Source of the DNA: Chryseobacterium sp. W4I1
Lineage (GTDB): Bacteria > Bacteroidota > Bacteroidia > Flavobacteriales > Weeksellaceae
Direction: 5' to 3'
Assembly (NCBI RefSeq): GCF_030816115.1
Contig: NZ_JAUSXQ010000001.1
Span: 930,001-994,000, forward strand
Length of the DNA stretch: 64,000 nucleotides
Below, one piece after another: positions 39,532 to 47,732 of the stretch (the first letter of the stretch is position 1; each line of letters begins with the position of its first letter). The notes beneath the pieces were generated by a model. The model did not search any database and was not told the DNA's origin. It was given only the letters and a program-made list of their open reading frames with translations. A program made the position numbers and the translations under genes.

Positions 39532-41439
39532 CTAAATCCTTTCATTTTTAATTTCTTCTACAATTTCAGGATTTAAAAGAGTAGAAATATCTCCGAAATT
39601 ACTGAAATCTCCTTCTGCAATTTTTCTCAGGATTCTACGCATAATTTTTCCCGAACGTGTTTTCGGAAGCCCGGAAACAAACTGAATCTTATCAAGCTTG
39701 GCAATAGGCCCTATCTGGTCCGAGATAAGCTGATTGATCTCCTTTTTAAGATTCTCCTTATCACGGCCTTCTCCGGTTTCCTTTAGTATCACGAAGCCGT
39801 ACAAGGCATTTCCTTTAATATCATGAGGATAACCGACAATGGCAGATTCTGCAACAGCAGGATGCTCATTGATGCTGTCTTCAATAGGAGCTGTTCCTAA
39901 ATTATGCCCTGAAACAATAATTACATCATCTACACGGCCGGTAATCCTGTAGTAACCGACTTCATCTCTTAAAGCACCATCACCTGAGAAATATTTCCCT
40001 GGAAAAGCACTGAAATAAGTTTCCTTATATCGTTGATGATCACCCCAAATTGTTCTGGCGATTCCTGGCCATGGAAAACGAATGCATAGATTTCCTGTTA
40101 CCTGGTTTCCTGTAATTTCATTTCGTTTATCATCCATCAGTACAGGCTGGATTCCTGGAAGTGGAAGGGTAGCATAGGTAGGTTTTGTAGGAGTTACAAA
40201 TGGGAGAGGAGAGATCATAATTCCTCCGGTTTCTGTCTGCCACCAGGTATCTACCACCGGGCATTTTTTCTTTCCGACATGATCGTTGAACCAGTGCCAT
40301 GCTTCTTCATTGATAGGCTCGCCTACAGAACCAATGACTTTCAAAGTGCTCAGATCATGTTTGTCAACCCATTCTGCGCTTTCTTTTGCTAATGAACGGA
40401 TAGCGGTTGGAGCGGTGTAGAATTGGGTAATTTTATGCTTTTCAATCACTTCCCAGAAACGATCCGGCTGAGGATACGTAGGAACACCTTCAAAAATTAC
40501 AGTGGTTGCACCGTTAAGCAAAGGGCCGTATAGAATGTAGGAATGTCCTGTAATCCATCCGATATCCGCAGTACACCAGTAAATATCATTTTCTTTGTAA
40601 TTGAATACATTTTTAAAGGTATAGGCGGTATAAACCATGTATCCGGCGCAGGTATGAAGCATTCCTTTAGGTTTTCCGGTAGAGCCTGAAGTGTAAAGGA
40701 TGAAAAGCGGGTCTTCAGCATCCATGATCACGGTAACGAAGTCTGCAGATGCCTTTTCATAAAGCTCAGCCATCAGGTAATCCCTGCCTTCTTTCATTTT
40801 GATCTCGTTGTATGTTCTTTTTACAACTAGAACAGATTCTATACTTGGCGTTTTTTCCAATGCTTCATCTACGATGCTTTTCAGATCCAAAACCTTGTTT
40901 CCCCTGTAACTTCCGTCTGATGTGATCACCATTTTGGCACCACAGTCATTGACTCTTGAAGCAACTGCAGAAGCGGAAAATCCTGCAAAGATCACAGAAT
41001 GAACGGCTCCCAGTTTAGCACATGCCAGCATAGTGATCGCAAGTTCCGGAATCATGGGAAGGTAGATGCAGACTCTGTCGCCTTTTTCAATGCCCATTTC
41101 CCGTAAAACATTAGCGGTTTTATTGACACGGGTATATAGATCGGTGTAGGAGATGTGTTGCGCTTCTTCCTTTGGATCGTTGGGTTCCCAAATGATGGCT
41201 GTTTTATCGCCTCTTACGGCAAGATGCCTGTCGATGCAGTTTTTGGTGATATTTAATTTAGCATTTTTAAACCAGGTGATTTTGGCTTCATTCATATCAT
41301 ACTTAACCACCTTGCTCCATCTTTGGTACCACACGAAATTCTGATCAGCTATTTTGTCCCAGAATTTTTTAGGATTTTTAATAGATTTTTTATACTCTTC
41401 AAAATAATGCGGCAGATCTTCAATTAAGTAATTTCTCAT
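39532..41439 (-). CDS. acs: Acetyl-CoA synthetase
   Basis: Acs activates acetate with ATP and CoA through an acetyl-AMP intermediate. The 635-residue protein has the AMP-binding P-loop LYTSGSTGKPKGM, the core VDTWWQTETGG, and the C-terminal SGHNLGTAPIEDSI domain. Lys598 in KTRSGKIMRR is the adenylation lysine that is commonly acetylated to switch the enzyme off. It lies 59 bases downstream of the propionate-CoA ligase gene and near an SSS-type histidine kinase, a context seen for acetate-switch control in proteobacteria. Confidence 0.96.
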   Translation of the reverse strand: MRNYLIEDLPHYFEEYKKSIKNPKKFWDKIADQNFVWYQRWSKVVKYDMNEAKITWFKNAKLNITKNCIDRHLAVRGDKTAIIWEPNDPKEEAQHISYTDLYTRVNKTANVLREMGIEKGDRVCIYLPMIPELAITMLACAKLGAVHSVIFAGFSASAVASRVNDCGAKMVITSDGSYRGNKVLDLKSIVDEALEKTPSIESVLVVKRTYNEIKMKEGRDYLMAELYEKASADFVTVIMDAEDPLFILYTSGSTGKPKGMLHTCAGYMVYTAYTFKNVFNYKENDIYWCTADIGWITGHSYILYGPLLNGATTVIFEGVPTYPQPDRFWEVIEKHKITQFYTAPTAIRSLAKESAEWVDKHDLSTLKVIGSVGEPINEEAWHWFNDHVGKKKCPVVDTWWQTETGGIMISPLPFVTPTKPTYATLPLPGIQPVLMDDKRNEITGNQVTGNLCIRFPWPGIARTIWGDHQRYKETYFSAFPGKYFSGDGALRDEVGYYRITGRVDDVIIVSGHNLGTAPIEDSINEHPAVAESAIVGYPHDIKGNALYGFVILKETGEGRDKENLKKEINQLISDQIGPIAKLDKIQFVSGLPKTRSGKIMRRILRKIAEGDFSNFGDISTLLNPEIVEEIKNERI

Positions 41440-41498
41440 ATCCCTTCGTTTTTGAAATTTGAATTTTATTAATATTAAATATAGGTTTAATTTATGGC

Positions 41499-43385
41499 CT
41501 AAGCCCTATAATCATTGATTTTTTCCTGAATTTCCCCAATGATTTTTTCATCGTCTATCGTAGATGGAATCTGGAAATCTTTCCTATCCAGCAAGGTTCT
41601 GATCAGTTTTCTTAAAATCTTTCCTGAGCGTGTTTTGGGTAAACGCTTAACAACCATTGCATTCTTTAAAAAAGCCACAGCCCCAATCTTCTCACGAACC
41701 ATTCTGATGATGTCTTTTTCTATTTCTTCCTCAGAGATTATTGTTCCATTTTTTAAAACAACTGTAGCGAATGGAACCTGTCCTTTCAGTTCATCATCGA
41801 TGCCTACGACAGCGCATTCGGCAACATCGGGATGTGACGAAACAATTTCCTCCATTTCTGAGGTAGAAAGCCGGTGTCCGGCAACATTAATGACATCATC
41901 CACTCTTCCGGTAATGAAAATATAGCCGTCTTCATCCTGAATGGCACCGTCTCCAGAGAAATAATATCCTTTGTACTGCGAAAGATAGCTGTTCTGAAAA
42001 CGCTCATTGTCATTCCATATTCCGAGAAGGGCGCCAGGTGGAAGCGGAAGTTTGATGATTAAATAACCTTCCTGATGCGCGTCAAGCTCATATCCGTTTT
42101 CATCAAAGATCTTAATGTCATATCCGGGAATAGGCTTTCCGGCAGATGCTCTTTTAATTTGATAATTATCGTCGAATGTCATTAAACCCAGCATCGGCCA
42201 GCCGGATTCTGTCTGCCACCAATGGTCAATAGCAGGGACTCCGATATGTTCTGCAAACCAGTCTAAAGTAGCTACATCACATCGTTCGCCAGCTAAAAAC
42301 TGCTTTTTGAAATGTGACAGGTCATATTTTTTCACCAGTTCTCCGTTCGGATCTTCTTTTTTAATGGCCCTGATGGCGGTAGGAGCTGTAAACATTGTGG
42401 AAACTTTATATTCCGAAATAATTCGCCAGAAAGTTCCTGCATCGGGAGTCATGATGGGTTTTCCTTCAAAGATGATGGTTGTATTTCGGTTGATAAGTGG
42501 TCCATAAACACTGAAACTGTGTCCAACTGCCCAGCCGAAATCTGAAGCTGCCCAATAGGTTTCTCCGGGCTCAACACCATAGACATATTTCATGGAAAAT
42601 TTCAAAGCGGTTGCATAGCCTCCTGTATCCCGCACAATTCCTTTCGGCTTTCCTGTGGTTCCAGAGGTATAGAGCAGGTACAACGGATGAGTGGATTCTA
42701 CGGGAATACAATCTGCAGGCTCTGATTTTTGAACGAGTTCTTCATAATCAATCAGTCCGTCAAACATTTCGTCTTGATTGTCTACTAATTTTCTGTTGTA
42801 AACAATGATGTTGTCTACTTTGTCCTGTGCCAGTTCAATGGCTTTTTCAACAAGCGGCAGGTAAGGAATTCTTCTGGCTATTTCTATGCCTGCTGTGGCG
42901 GTGATCAGGGCTTTTGGCTTACAGTCATCAATTCTTACCACCAATTCATGCGGTGCAAAACCTCCGAAAACCACATTGTGAATCACCCCGATTCTTGCAC
43001 AGGCCAGCATCGCAAACAAGGTCTGAGGAATCATCGGCATGTAAATAACGGCTGTATCGCCTTTTTTTAAACCTAATGAAACGAGTCCTCCTGCGAATTT
43101 CGATATTTCTTCTTTGGCCTGATCAAAAGTATAGGTGATTTTTTGATTTGTAACGGGAGAATCGTAAATAATGGCGGTATGATCTCCAAAACCGTCTTCA
43201 ATGTGTTTATCAATGCACAGATAGCACATATTGAGCTCTCCGTCAGAATACCACTGCGGATAACCATTTTTATCTTGGGAAAGAATCTGTTCCGGAAACT
43301 TAAACCATTGTATCTCTTTGGCCTGTTCCTTCCAGAAATTTTCTTTGTCTTCTATACTTTGTTTAAACAGATGATCTGTGTCCAT
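41499..43385 (-). CDS. prpE: Propionate-CoA ligase (PrpE-like acyl-CoA synthetase)
   Basis: This encodes 628 residues related to acetyl-CoA synthetase but of the PrpE branch: LYTSGTTGKPKGIVRDTGGYA, WAASDFGWAVGHSFSVYGPL, FLAGERCDVATLDWF and DHWWQTESGWPM. The VRD-GG and AGERCD words separate PrpE from Acs (WCTAD and GEPIN in the neighbour). Catalytic Lys589 is in KTRSGKILRK. It converts propionate, and perhaps acetate or butyrate, to its CoA thioester. It precedes acs on the same strand, probably in one transcript. Confidence 0.88.
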   Translation of the reverse strand: MDTDHLFKQSIEDKENFWKEQAKEIQWFKFPEQILSQDKNGYPQWYSDGELNMCYLCIDKHIEDGFGDHTAIIYDSPVTNQKITYTFDQAKEEISKFAGGLVSLGLKKGDTAVIYMPMIPQTLFAMLACARIGVIHNVVFGGFAPHELVVRIDDCKPKALITATAGIEIARRIPYLPLVEKAIELAQDKVDNIIVYNRKLVDNQDEMFDGLIDYEELVQKSEPADCIPVESTHPLYLLYTSGTTGKPKGIVRDTGGYATALKFSMKYVYGVEPGETYWAASDFGWAVGHSFSVYGPLINRNTTIIFEGKPIMTPDAGTFWRIISEYKVSTMFTAPTAIRAIKKEDPNGELVKKYDLSHFKKQFLAGERCDVATLDWFAEHIGVPAIDHWWQTESGWPMLGLMTFDDNYQIKRASAGKPIPGYDIKIFDENGYELDAHQEGYLIIKLPLPPGALLGIWNDNERFQNSYLSQYKGYYFSGDGAIQDEDGYIFITGRVDDVINVAGHRLSTSEMEEIVSSHPDVAECAVVGIDDELKGQVPFATVVLKNGTIISEEEIEKDIIRMVREKIGAVAFLKNAMVVKRLPKTRSGKILRKLIRTLLDRKDFQIPSTIDDEKIIGEIQEKINDYRA

Positions 43386-43402
43386 ATTAATTTTGTGTTT
43401 TT

Positions 43403-43559
43403 GTCATTGCGAGGAGCGAAGCGACGAAGCAATCTCTAAAGCAACGCTGAAACCTAATGCTCTTAAAACTTAATAAAATTGATGGTTAAAATTCAAACCA
43501 TTAAGGATCATTTAAGAATTAAGATGATTAAGAAATTGCTTCACTTTGCTCGCAATGAC
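43403..43559. repeat. MITE-like inverted-repeat element of the GTCATTGCGAG type
   Basis: Left end 43403-43436 begins GTCATTGCGAGGAGCGAAGC. Right end 43532-43559 is, in reverse complement, GTCATTGCGAGCAAAGTGAA. The two ends match over about 28 bases with a few differences and small gaps and enclose about 95 bases of AT-rich DNA. Similar GTCATTGCGAG...AAGCAAT words are common dispersed repeats in many bacterial genomes. It separates prpE from the response-regulator gene. No coding frame is seen inside. Confidence 0.75.
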
Positions 43560-43641
43560 GGTGTACTGTTATTTGTCTATTATCCGGTATTAAGTCTCAA
43601 GTCTCACATCTCGTGTCTGAAATCTTAAATCTAAAATCTCC

Positions 43642-44004
43642 CTACCCAAACATTTCCTCAATCTGCTGCATCAGCTTCTTAATGGAATAAGGTTTAGTGA
43701 CATACGCATCAGCGCCCATTTTCAGGCCTTTTTCAATGTCTTTCGGATTATTTTTTGCACTCAGGAAAATTACTTTTGTATCTTCCATTCTTTCATCTTC
43801 TTTCATGGCTTCCAGGGTGCTGTATCCGTCCAGGTTGGGCATCATGATATCCAGAAGAATAACGTCCGGAACCATTGTTTTCAGGAAATCCAGGACTTCC
43901 GTTCCGTCTCTTGCAATGTAAACGTCATAGCCGTTTTTCTTAAAACTGTATTCAAGTGACATTAATATTTTGTGTTCGTCATCGGCAATAATGATCTTTC
44001 TCAT
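43642..44004 (-). CDS. Receiver-only response regulator
   Basis: This encodes 120 residues, a single REC domain without an output domain. The acidic pair Asp8-Asp9, phospho-acceptor Asp52 in ILLDIMMPNLDG, Ser82 in FLSAK and Lys104 in YVTKPY are all present, so it should be phosphorylated. It begins six bases after the symporter-type kinase gene and is surely its partner. Lacking a DNA-binding domain, it must act on another protein or pass phosphate on. In the better-known proteobacterial pair (CrbS/CrbR) the regulator has a LuxR-type output. Confidence 0.93.
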   Translation of the reverse strand: MRKIIIADDEHKILMSLEYSFKKNGYDVYIARDGTEVLDFLKTMVPDVILLDIMMPNLDGYSTLEAMKEDERMEDTKVIFLSAKNNPKDIEKGLKMGADAYVTKPYSIKKLMQQIEEMFG

Positions 44005-44010
44005 AGATGG

Positions 44011-46710
44011 TTATTGGTTTTGTTCAACTTCATTTTTTGTTATGCTGTAAGGAATGCTTATCGTAAAAGTTACGCCCAGACCGCTGTTTTCTGCCTTAAT
44101 ATTTCCGCTGTGTGCCTGTACAATTTTTTTTGAAATAGCCAGTCCGAGTCCGCTTCCTGTTGGTTTTAAAATATTCTGATTTTTTGACTGGTAAAATTTA
44201 TCGAAAATCATTTCCAGATCCTCTTCGGGAATATGCTGCCCGGTATTGAAAATGGTAATGATCAGGTGATCTGCTTTTTCAGCGAGTTTGGTCTGTATGG
44301 TTCCCTGATCATCGGTAAATTTTAAAGCGTTTCCGAGGATATTCTGAAAAAGCTGAATCATTCTGGCTTCATCATATTCAAATACGGTTTGATTCAGGAG
44401 ATTGACTTCACTTAAATGAATGTTTTTCTGCTGTATCAGATGGAGTAGTGGGTTTAAGGCTTTTTTGTACGTTTCAAGAATATTGTTTTCTTTAATGTTC
44501 AAAGCAATTTCGCCGTGTTCCAGTTTATCAAGGTAAAGAATATCATTGATGATTTCGCTCAGTCTGTCAGATTCCGTAATGATGTTGTTTAAAAATTCTT
44601 GCTTAATGTCCGTTGGAATATCATCATCGTCCGCTAGAATTTCCCCTGCCGAACGGATGGCGGTGATCGGAGTTCGTAATTCATGGGCGACAGAATCCAG
44701 GAAATCGTCTTTCTGACGGTCTTTAACGATTAGGTTTTCGTTGGCTTTTCTCAGGTCATTGGAAAGCTTCTGTAATTCTTCCGACTGTTCGGTGAGTTTT
44801 TTGTTAAGGGTAATATTTTCTTTGGATTCCTCTAAAATATTTAAAACTTCTTTTAAAGATATTTTATCTTCTTTGGTCACACCCTCGATGAGGATTTTTG
44901 CCGATGCGGTCCCTATTCTTCCTGCCAGGAGGTTCTCAGAGAATTTGATAAATCTTGAATCTGCTGTTTCTGTTTTGGAATCGATGTTATATTTCAAATT
45001 AAAGATCCTTAAAGCCTGCTCCGTTTTTTTTTTGCCTAAAAATCTTTCCAGAATATTCTTAATATCCGAAACATAAGCAGTTCCGCGCCATACAAAAGCA
45101 TTTTCATGATTTAAAATATGCTTGTCAATATCCACATATAATTCTGCGAAATTTCTTTCCCTGTAATTTCCCTTTACGCTTACAGAAATAATGGTGAAAA
45201 GCGAGGTGTTAACTAAAGTTGACCAGAAAAAGATTTCCGGAATTCTGCTTAAAAAAGAAATATTGAAAAATCCGAAAACATCATATATTTCACGGACAAC
45301 TCCTTTGAATTCCTGATTGTACGAGAAATAATACTGCGGAATGATCAATCCGAAATAGCAGATGGCCAAGCCAGCGAGAAGTCCTGCTACAGCGCCTTTA
45401 TAACTTCCTCTTCTCCAGAATATAGCTCCGAAAAATGAAGGGGCGAGCTGTGCGATTACAACAAAAGAAATAAGGCCTACAGAGTCCAGCGATGTTTTCA
45501 GAATAAAGAATTTATAGAAAACAAACGCCATAATGATCAGGGCGAAAATGCTGAATTTCCTGATATTGGTAATATTTCTTGTATTCTGGATCTCGTTGTC
45601 GGATTTGAATTTCCCCAGCAAACCATAAGGAATAATGAGGTTATTGGAAAGCATGATGGAGAGGGTAATGGCTGAAATGATAATCATGGAAATACACGAG
45701 CTCAGTCCGCCCAGAAACACAAAAACCGTAATTAAAGTATTGTCAAAATGTTGCGGAATCAGAATAGAATAGAACTCAGGATTTACCTTTTCTCCGTCAA
45801 AAATAAGCCTTCCTCCCCAGGCAATAGGAAAAATAAACACAGTGAAAATCAGTAAGTAAAGAGGGAAAAACCAGATCGCTGTTTTAATATGTTTTTCCTG
45901 TCTGTTTTCGATAATTGCGGTGTGAAACTGTCTTGGTAGAATGCAGATGGCTGTGGCAGAGATCATACACAGAACCATCCAGTTCATGGCATCTTCAATT
46001 CCCTTGAATGTATTTTTTTCTTTAAAATCTTCAAACTTACTTGCCTTTTCATAGATGTCTGAAAAGCCGTCAAATACAAAATAAATGACGAATATACCCA
46101 GAATAATAATAAAGAAAAGCTTTAAAAAACTTTCCAGAGCGATGGCGGAAATAATTCCTAATCTTTTTTCTGAGGCATCCACATATCTGGTACCATAATA
46201 GGAAGAGAATAGGGCGATTAAAATAACCACAAACGTTGCATTGTCGGTCAGTATATTATTGGATATTGAAGTTTCGGTAACCAGGTGAAAAGTCTCGGAA
46301 ATAGCTTTGATCTGAAGCCCGATATAAGGAACAATGGCAAGCAGGCAAACCACTGTGATGATGGCACTGAAGCTTCTGCTGTTCCCATATCGTAAAGAAA
46401 TAAAATCGGCAAGGCTGCTGATTTTGTTGATTCTGGAAATTCTTACAATCCTTGTATTGATGTAGATCCATGCAGGAATAATCATGATGGGACCAATGTA
46501 GATCGGCAGATAATTCAGTCCGCTTGTGGCTGCAACACCGATGCTTCCATAATACGTCCATGCTGTGCAGTACACTGCCAGAGACAATGCGTAAATGTAA
46601 GGATTGTTGACCCACCTTTTGCTTCTCTTCTTCTCTGCCAGATGGGCAACTAAGAACAAAAGAGCCAGATAGACTAAAACAACAGCAAATAACGCAAGAC
46701 TACTCATCAT
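44011..46710 (-). CDS. Sodium/solute-symporter-domain histidine kinase (CrbS/CbrA-like)
   Basis: This encodes 899 residues. Residues 5-515 form a 12-13-helix sodium:solute symporter (SSS) domain. Residues about 545-615 (ERFLGKKKTEQAL ... ENLLAGRIGTASAKIL) match the STAC linker typical of CbrA/CrbS proteins. A coiled coil follows at 620-665. The kinase core has H box His676 in VAHELRTPI, N box near 790-794 (QNILGNALKF), and G boxes FNTGQHIP and TGSGLGLAI. No PAS domain is obvious. It is probably an inner-membrane sensor coupling small-solute binding or flux to phosphorylation. It overlaps the upstream small gene by 11 bases. Confidence 0.93.
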   Translation of the reverse strand: MMSSLALFAVVLVYLALLFLVAHLAEKKRSKRWVNNPYIYALSLAVYCTAWTYYGSIGVAATSGLNYLPIYIGPIMIIPAWIYINTRIVRISRINKISSLADFISLRYGNSRSFSAIITVVCLLAIVPYIGLQIKAISETFHLVTETSISNNILTDNATFVVILIALFSSYYGTRYVDASEKRLGIISAIALESFLKLFFIIILGIFVIYFVFDGFSDIYEKASKFEDFKEKNTFKGIEDAMNWMVLCMISATAICILPRQFHTAIIENRQEKHIKTAIWFFPLYLLIFTVFIFPIAWGGRLIFDGEKVNPEFYSILIPQHFDNTLITVFVFLGGLSSCISMIIISAITLSIMLSNNLIIPYGLLGKFKSDNEIQNTRNITNIRKFSIFALIIMAFVFYKFFILKTSLDSVGLISFVVIAQLAPSFFGAIFWRRGSYKGAVAGLLAGLAICYFGLIIPQYYFSYNQEFKGVVREIYDVFGFFNISFLSRIPEIFFWSTLVNTSLFTIISVSVKGNYRERNFAELYVDIDKHILNHENAFVWRGTAYVSDIKNILERFLGKKKTEQALRIFNLKYNIDSKTETADSRFIKFSENLLAGRIGTASAKILIEGVTKEDKISLKEVLNILEESKENITLNKKLTEQSEELQKLSNDLRKANENLIVKDRQKDDFLDSVAHELRTPITAIRSAGEILADDDDIPTDIKQEFLNNIITESDRLSEIINDILYLDKLEHGEIALNIKENNILETYKKALNPLLHLIQQKNIHLSEVNLLNQTVFEYDEARMIQLFQNILGNALKFTDDQGTIQTKLAEKADHLIITIFNTGQHIPEEDLEMIFDKFYQSKNQNILKPTGSGLGLAISKKIVQAHSGNIKAENSGLGVTFTISIPYSITKNEVEQNQ

Positions 46711-46894
46711 ATTTTTTTACGATTACAAAAGAAATAATGATAGAGATCATCCAGACCGCGAACAAATAAATCAGGATCATCGGGTAGCCGAAAACATTTT
46801 TTTCACTGTTGAAAAGCAGTGAAATAGGAATGCTGAAAGCCATCATCAGTCCGATGCTCAGGATAACCAGTTTTTGTTCGTGTCTTTTCTTCAT
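46700..46894 (-). CDS. Two-helix small membrane protein upstream of the SSS kinase
   Basis: This encodes 64 residues with two transmembrane helices (about 10-27 and 38-58) and basic ends. Its 3' end overlaps the kinase start, so the two are translationally coupled. Small two-helix partners of SSS transporters (DUF485/DUF3311-like) are known, and this could be an accessory of the symporter domain. That is inference from position and topology; sequence identity to those families is not demonstrated. Confidence 0.75.
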   Translation of the reverse strand: MKKRHEQKLVILSIGLMMAFSIPISLLFNSEKNVFGYPMILIYLFAVWMISIIISFVIVKKYDE

Positions 46895-46896
46895 AG

Positions 46897-47355
46897 CTAT
46901 GATAGTTTTTTACTAAAGCAGACGGCTTCTTCGCGTCCTATATATATTCCATAGTTTTCAATTATTTTATATCCATTTTTTAGGTAAAATGCCACGGCAT
47001 TCTCATTGGTCTTGCGAGTTTCCAAATAGATCTGTTGGTAATCAAATTGCTTAGCAGCTATTTCCAGCGTAGAGAGAATCTTCAGACCTAGTCCCTTGCC
47101 TTTTTTTAAAGAAAACATTCGTTTAACCTCACATATCTGTGGTAAGAGCGGGCGAAAACCTCCACAAGCGACAGCATCTTCACCACTTAAAGCAATTATG
47201 AATAAAGCTTTTTCATGAGTAAAGTCATCAATGCTTGCATTTCTTGTTCCATCATTGCCGGAAATACTGATTAAAGATTGATTTAATTTATTGATTAGAC
47301 TGGTAACTCGTTCATCTTCATTGGGGTGTCTTACTCTTTCAATTGTGATGTTCAT
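46897..47355 (-). CDS. GNAT family N-acetyltransferase
   Basis: This encodes 152 residues with a typical GNAT core: VACGGFRPL (strand 4), EVKRMFSLKKGKGLGLKILSTLE (the acetyl-CoA pyrophosphate loop, variant of RxxGxG) and TRKTNENAVAFYLKNGYK near the C-terminus. The substrate is unknown. Only two bases separate it from the small membrane protein gene, so it may be the first gene of the kinase transcript. Confidence 0.87.
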   Translation of the reverse strand: MNITIERVRHPNEDERVTSLINKLNQSLISISGNDGTRNASIDDFTHEKALFIIALSGEDAVACGGFRPLLPQICEVKRMFSLKKGKGLGLKILSTLEIAAKQFDYQQIYLETRKTNENAVAFYLKNGYKIIENYGIYIGREEAVCFSKKLS

Positions 47356-47404
47356 TTATTAAAAGTGTGATTATTGTAAAAATTTGGATTTATCTAAAAT
47401 TAAG

Positions 47405-47449
47405 AATAATAATTGATGAGTGCTCTATAAAGCACTCATCATTATTATT
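47405..47449. terminator. Long AT-flanked hairpin terminator
   Basis: A perfect 11-base stem TGATGAGTGCT / AGCACTCATCA with loop CTATAA is extended by AATAATAAT / ATTATTATT arms. It follows the stop of the 75-residue protein gene on the minus strand. Confidence 0.72.
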
Positions 47450-47460
47450 TGATCTATTTG

Positions 47461-47688
47461 TTAAATTTTATCGTCCGAATATTCTCCTATCAGCGAATAG
47501 TACCCGAAAATAGCCATTCCGCCGGATACAATCGGTACCAGTATAAAAAGTATAATGATACCGAAAACCAGATCTTCCTGTTTTCCTGAAGTTATTTTAG
47601 GGATTCCCATCACGGTAATTCCGAAGTATGCAACAACCAGTGCCACCAGAATCCATACAATGCCTAATATTTTTTTTAATCCGTTCAT
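47461..47688 (-). CDS. Small two-helix membrane protein next to the MFS gene
   Basis: This encodes 75 residues with helices at about 7-28 and 42-64 (GIIILFILVPIVSGGMAIFGYYSL). Small proteins of this type recur directly downstream of MHS-type MFS transporters in Flavobacteria (from memory, the DUF6814-like family). It starts 44 bases after the transporter stop and is followed by a strong hairpin, so it is the last gene of the porin-MFS unit. A role as transporter accessory is inferred. Confidence 0.75.
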   Translation of the reverse strand: MNGLKKILGIVWILVALVVAYFGITVMGIPKITSGKQEDLVFGIIILFILVPIVSGGMAIFGYYSLIGEYSDDKI

Positions 47689-47732
47689 TTTAGTAGATTT
47701 AAAATTAATAAATTTCTAAGTGATTATCTCTA

